A stretch of DNA of 64,000 nt from Arctopsyche grandis (Eukaryota; Arthropoda; Insecta; Trichoptera; Hydropsychidae): positions 16,513,793 to 16,577,792 of the forward strand of contig NC_135356.1 of NCBI RefSeq assembly GCF_051622035.1. Reading direction: 5' to 3'. Positions 1 to 9,756 of the stretch are shown here, in pieces (positions within the stretch are counted from its first letter, which is position 1; every line of letters begins with the position of its first letter). A program made the position numbers and the translations under genes. The notes beneath the pieces were generated by a model. The model was not told the DNA's origin and did no database searches. It saw nothing but the letters and a program-made list of their open reading frames with translations.

Positions 1-581
1 ACATTACAATGGTAAGCGAGAAAAAAAATGTTTCAATATCTGGAGGTTCGAAATCCTTTTTTGAATATTATTCCTTAGTCGAGTCGTTAGAAAAGTCAAG
101 CTTTAAACCATAAAAATATATGTATGTATATCTTTTTTTAATTTATTTATCGATATTTTGGATAAAAATATGGTATGATATTTATGAATGGAAATTTGAA
201 ACTATTACAATATACATATGTACACGGTTATGTCGCAGGGCTAATGTAATATATGAATCGAATGAAATTAATTTTAGATAAGAGAAAAAATAATTTTAAA
301 TAAATAATAAGTTGAGGAAATTGTATCAAAACTCGATATTCTGACGTTAAAGCGCTGACGTTAACAATGCGTGACGTCACACTTTTCAACCATAGCTCTG
401 TATTTTGAGGCCATGTCTTTTTATTTACAAGCTTTTTTTAACTCTTTATTCTATTGCATAGCGTGTAAACATTTCGTCAATATACTAAGGTATTTCCTAA
501 CTTTCATTGTGCTGTACAATCAGATCAACAACAGAAGAAAAATTTATTATTTTTATATGACAGATTTGCTATCTTATAAAC
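1..581. other. AT-rich spacer, no gene seen
   Basis: No convincing coding sequence on either strand. The 71-codon frame at 371-586 has low-complexity, hydrophobic composition and matches nothing I recognise. Repeated at 15,912-16,492 and 33,668-34,248. Confidence 0.6.
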
Positions 582-815
582 GGTAAGCGGACTATTCCGC
601 AAAAGCGATCACGCGCAAGTCGTAGAATTCAAGGTCTTTAATAATATCACTGTAAGCTTGGCTGTCCATAACATGACGTTGACAATTACTTTTATCGTCT
701 AAAAAATATAAATTTCCATTAATATAAAATACTAGCTGTATTACCCGGCTTCACTCAGTGTTTATAATATAAACCGCTTAAACATGACTAAGCTAATAGT
801 AAACATTAAATTAAA
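582..815. mobile_element. MITE-like dispersed repeat related to the foldback element at 61,834
   Basis: Positions 590-620 resemble the left arm of the intronic foldback repeat (shared core attccgcaaaagcgatc). Positions 738-810 resemble its right end and flank, sharing ttacccggcttcact and ataaaccgctt. The interior differs. No transposase, so a non-autonomous element or the two ends of one is inferred. Confidence 0.5.
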
Positions 816-913
816 AAAAAAAAATTAAAAAAAAAAATTTTAAAAATTTAAAAACAAATTTTAAAAATTTGAAAAAAAGAAAAAAAATAAAATAAAAAAA
901 ATCATTTTTTTTT

Positions 914-1226
914 GCCTTCTAGGGCTTCGCCCTCGGCGCCCCCCTGAGCCTTTGCCTTCTAGGGCTTCGCCCCTCCACGCCCCCATGTGCAATTGCCGTT
1001 AAGGGCTACGCCCCCCTTAGATGATGCCTTTTAGGGCTTCGCCCCTCCGCGCCCCCATGTTTAAATGCCGTCTAGGGCTTCGCCCCCATGATCAGTTGCC
1101 TTTTAGGGCTTCGCCCCTCCACGCCCCCATGATTAAATGCCGTCTAGGGCTTCGCCCCCCTTAGTTAATGCCTTTTAGGGCTTCGGCCCTCCGCGCCCCC
1201 AAGATTAATTGCCGTTTAGGGCTTCA
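914..1226. repeat. GC-rich minisatellite with short palindromic cores, 9 units
   Basis: Units alternate between roughly 38 and 44 bp. Nearly every unit carries the core AGGGCTTCGCCCC, a 4-bp stem (GGGC/GCCC) with a small TTC loop. The block is a sharp GC island next to an A/T run at about 808-913. Copy A has one more unit than copies B and C, which accounts for the 61-bp offset between them. Confidence 0.85.
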
Positions 1227-2029
1227 ATTAATCTTGAATTTTTTTTTACAGATTACACGTTGCAGTTCTTTATAGGACACTTTATTGTATCATAATTTAA
1301 CTTTAACATGAAATGTTTCTTATGGGGCGGTTCAAATACATAAAAAAAAAAAAATACCTGTGAGAACATCGACAATATTGGCTACTATATTATATTTGTA
1401 TTTGTTCTGTCGTAGTAGTCTGTCTATTATACATGCGTTTTCTTTGTCACCTTCTTTTAATATTGATGATTGGAAAGCCAATTTTAATATATGTACATCT
1501 TTTTTGATTCCTTTTTATTACTTAATTTTATCATACATTTTATTGTAAATATGTACAATGGTTGCTATTTAATATAGTATAGTATATATAGCAAAAGGTA
1601 ATACAAACCTACAAAGGCAATATATATTTTTTCAATGTTCACTCGCCATTAGGTGGGAAATCCTTTTTAAATGTTCTGTCGGGCGCAATATGGTGTATAT
1701 AGCAATATAGTTTAAGGGCTATTTGCAAAGACATGTTATAACATTTATCTGTCTATGTTACTACGCCATCTGTTGATATCGCGTCGAAAAAGATAGATTT
1801 TCGGTAAAAGCGTCATTAGTGGAATAGCATTAGGTGAATTGATTTAGGTGAATTGCATTCGACCAATTTACTTGCTCCCGCTGCCGTTACGACGCCATTA
1901 TTGTGGCATCCAAACGTGACGCCTCGGCGTGGTAGCATCTTAATCTATACGCATTTAACCTATTAGGTGATGCTTAAAATATATATATATAGTATTTTAA
2001 AAGCTCCAAATTCATTCGCATAAGGATAA
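1227..2029. other. AT-rich spacer, no gene seen
   Basis: Homopolymer runs and TA-rich sequence. The 62-codon frame at 1360-1548 is probably chance. Repeated unchanged at 17,077-17,879 and 34,833-35,635. Confidence 0.55.
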
Positions 2030-2308
2030 GTGCGCGTTGGTTTTCGTCAAGTGCTCACGCGGAACTCATTGGGCCCCATAATAAGTCAGTGGCTTTCGAG
2101 ACTCCATCTAATAATAAAAATGGCTCTAAGATTTTCCATCGGAAGTTGTGACAGAAACATTAACAGCATTTATGGGAACGTGAGCATTTCGCAAGTTCGT
2201 GACGGAGAATTCGACCCCCCATGATGATGACCTTTCAAGGACACTTCAAACAATTGACTTGGATGCTTTGTCTATAGAAATTGACTATACGCGGAGCTTC
2301 ATATTCAG
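2030..2308 (+). pseudogene. Exon-like open frame with a frameshift at a C run
   Basis: A plus-strand frame runs through 2030-2224 and stops just after a run of six C at 2215-2220. In the next frame coding continues from about 2222 to 2308 with acidic and leucine-rich content, ending at a good donor (TTCAG|GTATAAG). The simplest reading is an old exon with one inserted C. I do not recognise the product. All three copies share the shift, so it predates the amplification. Confidence 0.35.
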
Positions 2309-3151
2309 GTATAAGATACCAATTTAAATGAAATATAGAAACCTTGTAAAAAAAAAGATGGAAATGGACGTGGAAAAAAGCCATGAAACAATGGAAATTA
2401 CCTAATTAACTAAACTACGGTGAGATTTTCTAAATTTATACATATATTGTTGAATAATTATAGTCCTTAAATGTAATAATATTTTGTTTTCTTTTATGAA
2501 GAATGTGACTGCTTTGGATAGCCTAAGAAACAGACGCCTCCATACTGAACGACCCGAACTTCACCGCAGAAGCGGTCTCGTCATAAAGCAATCACGCTTC
2601 TTTTACAATTCAAGAAGATTACTCGGCTGTGATGGATCCGGCATTCTTGCTGCAAGGAGTAGGAATAAGAAGACAGTGCTTCCGGAAATCAAAGGTTTCC
2701 TCTCTGTCATATGATACTGAATAAGTGGGTGTATGACCCGCATGATTGTGGGTCCCTCTAAATTTACTACTAAAATTTTCTAGGTTAATGCACTAAAACT
2801 TCAACTGTTTTATTGTCAATTGTTGTCTAAACGTTATATTTTATTTTCAAAACAGTAAAATTAGCCCACAGTGACTTACAGGTTGCCCTGAACTGTCACT
2901 ATGGCTGGAAACATTTAAACAGTATTACAATGATACAGACAACAAAAATAGAGAAATATTATAAAAATAAATACAGATTATTGGTTAAACCGCTCGAATC
3001 ATTTTTGTCTTCGAAGAGGAAAAAATCCCACTTCCAGTTTATTAAATTAAGTGATTTCAAAAATCAAATCGATTGGATGATTTGTTCTCTAGTTATAACT
3101 GCAGCAAATTTGAAAAATGTAGTTGCGAGAAAAACGCGTTTGAGGTTTAAG
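2309..3151. other. Spacer with one unassigned open frame
   Basis: Contains a 76-codon arginine-rich plus-strand frame at 2484-2714, preceded by a pyrimidine tract ending in an AG. It could be a relict exon, but no family is recognisable. The frame at 2930-3196 is low-complexity and overlaps the better-supported minus-strand frame at 3152-3460. Repeated in copies B and C. Confidence 0.3.
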
Positions 3152-3460
3152 TTACCCATACAATGTACCTTCCTCTTCTTCGAAATACACATGTAGGGCT
3201 GCTGAAGCCTTTCTTCGAGCTGATCGGCCCTCTTTCGAAGCAGCCTGTTGACGATGATCTGCTATTTGTAGCCTCGTATCATCTTTGTCAGCGGCATAAT
3301 CGTTTGCTGCAGGTCCAACTATTAATCCCATCACATTGAACATTTTTAAAATAGAAGAATAACCTTCATTGATTATTGACGTAGTAAAGTAATTGGATAA
3401 TTCGATAGTTTTGAGACCACTGTGGAGGTGTTTTGGAGCAAAGTGCCAAATTTTTTTCAA
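3152..3460 (-). pseudogene. C-terminal tail of a Mutator-like transposase-type protein
   Basis: The 102-residue frame has a pattern I associate with the C-terminal region of insect Mutator-like transposase proteins: a basic start, an aromatic and hydroxyl-rich helix, a motif like VMGLIVGP, then a long Arg/Lys/Ala-rich stretch (about residues 62-90) ending in an acidic run and LYG. The catalytic region is absent, so this is a fragment. The family assignment is from memory of the pattern. Copies at 19,002 and 36,758 are identical in translation. Confidence 0.35.
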
Positions 3461-3473
3461 AATTTCACACTAG

Positions 3474-3611
3474 TTAATACACTGCGGAAATTTTATTAAA
3501 TAACGACCAGCTGTCATTGTATGGATCATAAACTTCTATCATGTCAGAGATTCCAACGTGATGTTCGATTGCTAGAATGCAAACTTTCAACGGTAAAGTT
3601 GATCTGCTGTT
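3474..3611 (-). pseudogene. Kelch-repeat exon fragment
   Basis: About 45 codons on the minus strand include IEVYDPYNDSWSLFNKI, a good match to the second half of a kelch blade (E-V-Y-D-P-x-x-x-x-W). It is preceded by a hydrophobic strand (VCILAIEHHVG). Just after the blade, GTGTAT could be a splice donor. It lies between the Mutator-like tail and satellite DNA with no other kelch exon in the window, so it looks like a captured piece of a kelch-like gene. Copies: 19,324-19,461 and 37,080-37,217. Confidence 0.45.
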
Positions 3612-3624
3612 TTTAATAAGATAC

Positions 3625-3884
3625 AATTCTTATAAATGCTCATAATACATGTAATACATATTAATTAAAGACTCTAAAGTCGACGATCTAAAGCAGATTG
3701 TGTTTAGGAAATCTTCAACACATTTTACTGGATGTTCTATAAAATATTCACTCTTAGCTTTCAATAGATTTGACCAATTATGTCCACCTTTTCACTGAAC
3801 TGTTTCAATGTCATTGCTCCGCGATAGTAATATCCGATTTTAAATTTATTTTGTTAGTAATCATAGTATTATATTATTATAATG
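3625..3884. repeat. Satellite monomer, long type, diverged
   Basis: Same sequence family as the 192-bp array at 40,546, plus the extra 3' stretch (cattgctccgcgatag onward) that defines the long type. More diverged than the arrays, with a short internal deletion near 3776. Interrupted after 3884 by the next feature. Confidence 0.8.
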
Positions 3885-5291
3885 ATATCAATATGAATGT
3901 GCGCGTGGAGCGGGGCGAATTCGCGACTTTTCGCAAAAGACACTTTGTATCCAAAAAAATGGAATAACTTTTTAACTATAGCATATTTCTACGCGAAACT
4001 TGGAGAAGTTATAGAATATGATATTATCTAAATTATTAACGTCTAATTTTACAAAAATATTATCTCTTCAGGGGGTGGTTCTGAAACAAATGCACCCTAT
4101 AAGGTTTTATGTGTTAAATATATGCATATATATATATATATATATATTTTGAACAATTTAACATCTGTGCCGATGGGACACATATTTACTCAATACAAAA
4201 AAAATGGGTTCACGAATTTACGACGTTTTTATGACGGTCGAAATGATGTTATATGAAATGATTCGTGTGTTTTCAAAGTCGAGCAACTTTATCTAATAAA
4301 ACATGAGACGCAGTCATGGAGATTGTACGCGTATACAATATACTTATGATTATGTAGTACATATTTTATGTGATTGTCCAAAGCAGTGATCCACAACCAG
4401 TAAGCGCGTTTTATTTTTTACACGATTACTTTTTCTTTCTATCATATAACAATCTTTTTGAATTAAAATTATAAAAATAAAAATATTGTATTACAACGTA
4501 GAATATCGGCTTTTATATGTAAAATATAATTTATATAAAGGTACTTCCAAAACATTGATAATCGCCTAAATTTACTTGGAACCTATTTTTTTTGGAAGGT
4601 TACCAATAAAAATAATGAACCGAAAAGATTTTGTTTGTACGCAATTTTGCCGATGCTTATTTTGAAAACCTTTTTTTTTAGTAAAATTTCCCCGAAAGTA
4701 TCGAACCCATGCATTTGTCACGATTTGCCTTTGATAAAAAAAAAATCCGCCGCTGCACTTGTGACGCTCTTTAGGCCCATAATTTAAGGGGGTAATAGAG
4801 AAGTTTGGAAAGCAAAATGGAGTGTTAGTGTGTTGATAAAACATTATTTTTGCGTAATTATTAACGGAAAAATATATGGTTGCGTTCCACGAGTTGCGAA
4901 TCACTTACAATTCGCCTAAGCATTGCGCGTACATTCACGGTTGTGATATGATACTCCGACGGCGGTGATATTTGAATTAAATAAAAATACAATGAGAATT
5001 TTGTATGAGATCATGTATGTAATTACTAAGAATCAATTGCAATCAATAAAAATCGATGAAAATTTAAAATAAACCAAAATTTTCTTTTTGTTCGATATGT
5101 CTGAAATTTAAAAAATATGATCATTTTTTTTCGAAATAATATTATATAAACCCCAATTGAGACATATATAGTCTTAAAACAAAATATTATGGCGCGTATA
5201 TGTGTGGGATCGACGACGTGGAATCCACGTTCCCCGTCACAGCGCAAGGTTTACCGAGGACGTGGATTCCGCGTTCCCCGTCGTTAACGAG
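3885..5291. mobile_element. About 1.4-kb insertion inside a satellite monomer, unclassified
   Basis: The satellite stops at tattataatg and resumes at ttaatatgtacagcg about 1.4 kb later. AATATG is present on both sides and could be a target duplication. The right end carries two 24-bp near-repeats (5214-5237 and 5259-5282, gacgtggaatccacg type), each nearly palindromic. A (TA)n tract lies near 4131-4148. The minus-strand frames at 4572-4904 and 5026-5247 are not recognisable. A non-autonomous DNA transposon is possible. Confidence 0.45.
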
Positions 5292-5548
5292 TTAATATGT
5301 ACAGCGTAATAGGAAAAATAGCTCAAAAACCTATTTTTAATTCTTATAAATGGTCATAATACATCTAATACATAATATTAATTAAAGACTCTAAAGTCGA
5401 CGATCTAAAGCAGATTGTGTTTGGGTATTCAACCCTTTTTACTAGATGTTCTATTAAATATTCACTCTTGGCTTTCAATAGACTTGACCAATTTGGTGAA
5501 TTGAATTATGTCCACCTTTTCACTGAACTGTTTCAATGTCATTGCTCC
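5292..5548. repeat. Satellite monomer, resumption after the 1.4-kb insertion
   Basis: Continues the long-type satellite and ends at tgtcattgctcc, where gypsy sequence begins. The same join occurs at 21,398/21,399 and 39,119/39,120. Confidence 0.8.
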
Positions 5549-6149
5549 ATCAGTGTTTTGTTTCTGGTGGAGTCTCATATTGTGCTGGTTGTGGTTGTTC
5601 TTGCGAAGTTGGCTGTGACTTTTCTTGTGATGTTGGCGGTGTGTCCAGGTTCTGTAGAAATGCGGGCTTAACTCTGTCTATTGATACTGCTTTTTCTGAA
5701 CCGGCTATGTCTAACCACATGTTCTTACTGTTTCGTCGTAAAAACTTGTATGGTCCTTCATATGGTGGTTGTAGTGGTGCGCATACTGAGTCTGTCCTTA
5801 AGAAGATGTATTTGCAGTCGTGAAGGTGTTTGTTGACGAAAGTTTTGTGTTGCCCATGGTGTTGTATCGTTGGTCTTATCTGATGCATGGTTCTTAGTAG
5901 TTTTCCGGCAAATGTTGATGCGTCTTCGGGTGGTGTATTTAAAAATAGGTCTGCTGGTAGACAAAGTGTTGTGCCGTATGTCAGTTGTGTCAGTTGAGAA
6001 TAGCCAATGTCTTCTCTGACCGCTGATCGTAGTCCAAGTAGTATCATGGGCAAAACGTCTGTCCATTTGTCTGTGTTGCAGGCTTTGATGGATGCCTTGA
6101 GTGTTCTGTGACATCGTTCTATTATTCCGTTTGATTGCGGGTGGTATGC
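5549..6149 (-). pseudogene. Ty3/gypsy element 1 (CsRn1/Kabuki-like) integrase C-terminal part, truncated
   Basis: Translates to the end of a gypsy integrase: the [14 protein letters not shown] segment holding the catalytic Glu, the chromosome-binding region and a Pro/Gln-rich tail. The RNase H end, zinc finger and both catalytic Asp present in the copies at 21,399 and 39,120 are missing. At 6149/6150 it joins a different gypsy element in frame, giving a 218-codon hybrid ORF at 5550-6206. The breakpoint shares only GC between the two parents. Confidence 0.8.
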
Positions 6150-6346
6150 GGCGTTCTTCCACTCGACGATTTTGTCGATCGTCGTGTTTGTCATCTCGTT
6201 GGGCAAGATCCCTACGAGGGCTACTCGTGCTTCCGGTTCTGCGGGTTCTACTGGTTCCGTTCAGGCCAAGTCGTTTTCTTGATCGGTTGTCTCTGCGCGT
6301 GAGCATTTGGGACACTTCCGTACACGGTGAACGATAGCTTCAGCAG
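6150..6346 (-). pseudogene. Ty3/gypsy element 2 pol, segment before the integrase zinc finger
   Basis: Equivalent to 8931-9127. It encodes the start of the integrase region plus a Cys-x2-Cys segment (KCPKC) near 6310-6330. An in-frame TGA lies at 6261-6263, so pol is not continuous. It is fused to element 1 at 6149. Confidence 0.6.
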
Positions 6347-6750
6347 CTGTAATGTGTGTAGATGTATGGATGACCAATGGCTGTGTGTGTGTGTGTCGTC
6401 GTCTCTCGTTCAGCTCGCTCTGGAGCACGTGCTGGAACAGTGCCTGTGCCCCTTTGTGGCGGGGGCTGTGGATGAGTAAGCTGGCTGGTCAGGCAAGGTA
6501 GACCAGCCACGCCAAGACCGTCTCGGCCGGCGGATGGCGGGCGTCTCAGTTTGTCAGATGAGCGCGCCTCGTAAAATGAGTGCGCGCCCGTGAGAGCCCA
6601 AAACACGGCCATGTGGGTTTTTTGGCTCGGACATACTCCCCGGGTTGGAATAAATATAAATATAAATAAATATTTCAAGAATCAACATAAACAATTCAAA
6701 TGATACAGATAAGAGGTCTTTGCAATCATTTGCAAAGCTAATATGTTGAC
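6347..6750. other. Non-pol sequence interrupting gypsy element 2
   Basis: About 400 bp separate the RNase H end (DALSRRPC) from the integrase start, where pol should be continuous. It contains a (GT)n tract near 6385, a GC-rich middle and an AT-rich end with repeated aaataaatat. The frames across it (6340-6678, 6554-6886) look accidental. An old insertion of unknown type is inferred. The same interruption is at 9128 and 25,085. Confidence 0.5.
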
Positions 6751-6975
6751 ACACGGCCTTCGCGATAGTGCGTCCGCGTTCCCGTGCTTTATCCCCGGTC
6801 GATGAATGATGGTCACGTTGTACTGGCCCAGAATTTCCAGCCACCTCGCCAACTGGCCCCCCGGTCTTTTGAAGTTCTTCAGCCACGTTAACGCTGAGTG
6901 GTCGGTTCGTAACGTGAACTTCGAGCCCGATAGGTAGTGGTGGAAGTGTTGAATGGCTTTAATTGCCGCCAATTT
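6751..6975 (-). pseudogene. Ty3/gypsy element 2 RNase H C-terminal segment
   Basis: Encodes AIKAIQHFHHYL, LRTDHSALTWL, LARWLEILGQYN and HGNADALSRRPC, the typical end of a gypsy RNase H with the catalytic Asp of TDHSAL and Asp of NADALSR. Upstream the element stops at about 6975 and the frame continues into satellite DNA, so the first 16 codons of the 111-codon ORF (6682-7017) are satellite-encoded. Confidence 0.85.
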
Positions 6976-7292
6976 GGTGAATTGAATTGTGTCCACCTTT
7001 TCACTGAACTGTTTCAAAGTTAATGCTCATAATACATCTAATACATAATATTAATTAAAGACTCTAATGTCAACGATCCTAAGCAGATAGTGTGTGGTTA
7101 TTAAACAGCTTTTACCAGATGTTCTATTAATTATTCACTCTTGGCTTTCAATAGACTTGACCAATTTGGTGAATTGAATTATGTCCACTTATTCACTGAA
7201 CTGTTTCAATGTCATTGCTCCGCGATAGTAATATCCGATTTGAAATTTATTTTGTTACTAATCATAGTAATATATTATTATAATGTTAATAT
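6976..7292. repeat. Satellite monomers between gypsy 2 pol and LTR
   Basis: One short-type join (tgtttcaaagttaatgctc) followed by a long-type monomer that ends at taatgttaatat, exactly where the gypsy 2 LTR begins. The LTR therefore appears to have inserted into the satellite at this position. Confidence 0.85.
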
Positions 7293-7578
7293 TGAAGAGT
7301 ATTCAGAGGTAAGTGGAGTCAGGTCGAGGTACATGAAAACACGCAGGCAGGTTCCAAGTCTTTATTGCTGCTCGTCCGGTGGAGTTCACGATCCGAATGC
7401 CACCGTTCGAGAGCGCACCATACTTATAAATACTCAGCGCTCAGCGCATACACGTAAATGTGTATAGTCATTGGTCAAGGAGTCTGGTGCAGCCATTGGC
7501 CGCAACGCCCGACTCCACCATTGGTCGGCGTCACCATGACGTCACCGGTCTACGGGCGTGTCTCTTAATAACTTTACA
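7293..7578 (-). mobile_element. Ty3/gypsy element 2 3' LTR (286 bp)
   Basis: Read on the minus strand it starts TGTAAAGTTATTAAG and ends ACTCTTCA (TG...CA). It is preceded by a purine-rich tract (TTAGGGGAGT). It holds three CCAAT-type boxes (GACCAATGG, GGCCAATGG, GACCAATGA), a TATA-like TATTTATAAGTA and a polyadenylation signal in GCAATAAAGAC, in promoter-then-terminator order. The pol stop codon lies about 117 bp upstream of it. No 5' LTR of this element is present in the window. Confidence 0.8.
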
Positions 7579-7694
7579 TAACTCCCCTAAGAGAGATCGT
7601 CCCGATCGACCCATTAATTATACAAGTTAAAGTTACAGTAAAACAAAATTATAAACAGTTACACTGAAAACAATTACACTTAAAACAATTACAG

Positions 7695-8987
7695 TCAATA
7701 TTCGACGGCCTTATACCTTGCGAGTCTATCAAGGTGCACCACCATTAATCGGTTTGAGCCGTCGAATTCTCTGCGTATACGATACACTACGTCACTCAGT
7801 TTGGTCACTATGATGTACGGTCTTTCCCACAGCGATTGCAGCTTTGGTGAAAGCCCTGGAGTCTTGGCAGGGTTGTACAGCCATACTCGGTCACCTGTTT
7901 CGTACGCCGGTTCGGTTCTGCGGACATCGTATCGCGTCTTCATATGGCTATTCTGCATCCGGAGGTGGGCTCTGGCGAACCGATGTACCTTGGCCATGTC
8001 TTCGGTCAACTTCGTGGTATATCGGTGTGGATCCTGAGGTTCGCTGTCTGGTGGAGGGCCCCCATATAGTAGGTCCGCCGGCATGCGCAGTTCTCGTCCG
8101 TACATCATGGCTGCTGGTGATGCTCCTGTCGCATCGTGTTGGGCCGCTCTATAGGCCACGAGGAAGTGCGGAACCAGCGTGTCCCAGTTGTCCTGCTCCT
8201 CGTTGACGAACTTCGTCAAGTGCGCCCGCATGGTTCGATTGAGTCGCTCGACCATTCCATTGGACTGAGGTCGGTACGGTGTTGTTCTCGTTTTGTGGAC
8301 GCCCAGCCGGTCCAGTGCCTGACGAAACAACTTTGACTCGTTTCGTCCCTGGTCAGAGTGCAGCTCGTTCGGGACGCCTAGCTGCGTGAACACTTGTTCT
8401 ACTAGGGCGTCTGCTACGGTCTCTGCCTCCTGGTTTGGTAGTGGAATCGCTTCCGGCCACTTCGTGAAGTAGTCCATAGCCACCAGTATGTATCGGTTTC
8501 CTCGTTCGGTGGCCGGGAGTGGACCCAGAATGTCGACTGCCATTCGTTGTAGTGGCGTCCCCGAAAGGTACGGTTGAAGTGCCCCTCGATTCCTTCGGTG
8601 TGGTCCGTTGTGGGCCCCGCACTGTGCGCATCGTTCGCACCACTGGGTGACGTCGATTCGACACGTCGGCCAGTAATATTTTTGGCGCACGTTTCGGTAC
8701 GTTTTGTGGATACCGAAGTGGCCCCCCGTGGGTGCGTTGTGCATCTCCCACATGATTTCGGGTATCTTCTCAGTCGGCACGACCAGCTGCTTTGTGTGAC
8801 GTGTTCCCGCGGTGTTCTCCCATCTACGGTACAGCTTACCGCCTTCCACCTCCAATGCGTCCCATTGGGTCCACAGGATTTTCAGTTCCTGCTCCTCAGC
8901 AGACACTGTTTCCCACGGTGATCTCGTTCCGGCGTTCTTCCACTCGACGATTTTGTCGATCGTCGTGTTTGTCATCTCGTTGGGCAA
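7695..8987 (-). CDS. Ty3/gypsy element 2 (412-like) integrase with GPY/F-type end, 430 codons
   Basis: Retrotransposon integrase, which inserts cDNA into chromosomes. The ORF has an HHCC-type zinc finger (H83, H90, C117, C120), then the catalytic core with D152 (VDILGPLP), D212 (HSDQGRN) and E247 (NGMVERLN), then a C-terminal module (RVWLYNPAKTPGLSPKL, WERPYIIVTKLSDVVYRI). Asp-to-Glu spacing is 34 residues, not the usual 35, because the Phe normally after GRN is missing. Upstream pol is cut by a TGA at 9042-9044 and by the 400-bp interruption, so the element cannot make a full polyprotein. The copy at 23,652 differs in translation only at Val versus Met. Confidence 0.85.
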   Translation of the reverse strand: MPNEMTNTTIDKIVEWKNAGTRSPWETVSAEEQELKILWTQWDALEVEGGKLYRRWENTAGTRHTKQLVVPTEKIPEIMWEMHNAPTGGHFGIHKTYRNVRQKYYWPTCRIDVTQWCERCAQCGAHNGPHRRNRGALQPYLSGTPLQRMAVDILGPLPATERGNRYILVAMDYFTKWPEAIPLPNQEAETVADALVEQVFTQLGVPNELHSDQGRNESKLFRQALDRLGVHKTRTTPYRPQSNGMVERLNRTMRAHLTKFVNEEQDNWDTLVPHFLVAYRAAQHDATGASPAAMMYGRELRMPADLLYGGPPPDSEPQDPHRYTTKLTEDMAKVHRFARAHLRMQNSHMKTRYDVRRTEPAYETGDRVWLYNPAKTPGLSPKLQSLWERPYIIVTKLSDVVYRIRREFDGSNRLMVVHLDRLARYKAVEY

Positions 8988-9127
8988 GATCCCTACGAGG
9001 GCTACTCGTGCTTCCGGTTCTGCGGGTTCTACTGGTTCCGTTCAGGCCAAGTCGTTTTCTTGATCGGTTGTCTCTGCGCGTGAGCATTTGGGACACTTCC
9101 GTACACGGTGAACGATAGCTTCAGCAG

Positions 9128-9531
9128 CTGTAATGTGTGTAGATGTATGGATGACCAATGGCTGTGTGTGTGTGTGTCGTCGTCTCTCGTTCAGCTCGCT
9201 CTGGAGCACGTGCTGGAACAGTGCCTGTGCCCCTTTGTGGCGGGGGCTGTGGATGAGTAAGCTGGCTGGTCAGGCAAGGTAGACCAGCCACGCCAAGACC
9301 GTCTCGGCCGGCGGATGGCGGGCGTCTCAGTTTGTCAGATGAGCGCGCCTCGTAAAATGAGTGCGCGCCCGTGAGAGCCCAAAACACGGCCATGTGGGTT
9401 TTTTGGCTCGGACATACTCCCCGGGTTGGAATAAATATAAATATAAATAAATATTTCAAGAATCAACATAAACAATTCAAATGATACAGATAAGAGGTCT
9501 TTGCAATCATTTGCAAAGCTAATATGTTGAC
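9128..9531. other. Non-pol interruption of gypsy 2, second subunit
   Basis: Matches 6347-6750 with no difference noticed. Positions 6150-8930 and 8931 onward are direct repeats with a period of 2781 bp. Confidence 0.5.
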
Positions 9532-9756
9532 ACACGGCCTTCGCGATAGTGCGTCCGCGTTCCCGTGCTTTATCCCCGGTCGATGAATGATGGTCACGTT
9601 GTACTGGCCCAGAATTTCCAGCCACCTCGCCAACTGGCCCCCCGGTCTTTTGAAGTTCTTCAGCCACGTTAACGCTGAGTGGTCGGTTCGTAACGTGAAC
9701 TTCGAGCCCGATAGGTAGTGGTGGAAGTGTTGAATGGCTTTAATTGCCGCCAATTT
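9532..9756 (-). pseudogene. Gypsy 2 RNase H segment, second subunit
   Basis: Identical in translation to 6751-6975. The 111-codon ORF at 9463-9798 again begins in satellite sequence. Confidence 0.85.

Noticed and set aside
371..586. Small membrane protein gene
   Set aside because: Hydrophobicity follows from AT-rich codons; the frame length changes between copies through a single substitution.
914..1226. Telomere-type repeat suggested by tttaggg words
   Set aside because: TTTAGGG is embedded in a longer unit and never occurs in direct tandem; insect telomeres use TTAGG.
4572..4904. 110-codon minus-strand ORF, repeated at 20,422
   Set aside because: A 35-bp deletion destroys it in copy C, composition is low complexity, and no family is recognised.
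6340..6886. Two overlapping minus-strand ORFs of about 110 codons
   Set aside because: They cross the non-pol interruption or read RNase H in the wrong frame; Pro/Thr/His runs come from a GT microsatellite and GC-rich DNA.
7801..9118. Plus-strand ORFs of 66-120 codons over the gypsy 2 integrase
   Set aside because: They are antisense shadows of a well-supported minus-strand integrase with catalytic motifs. The same applies at 23,758-25,075.
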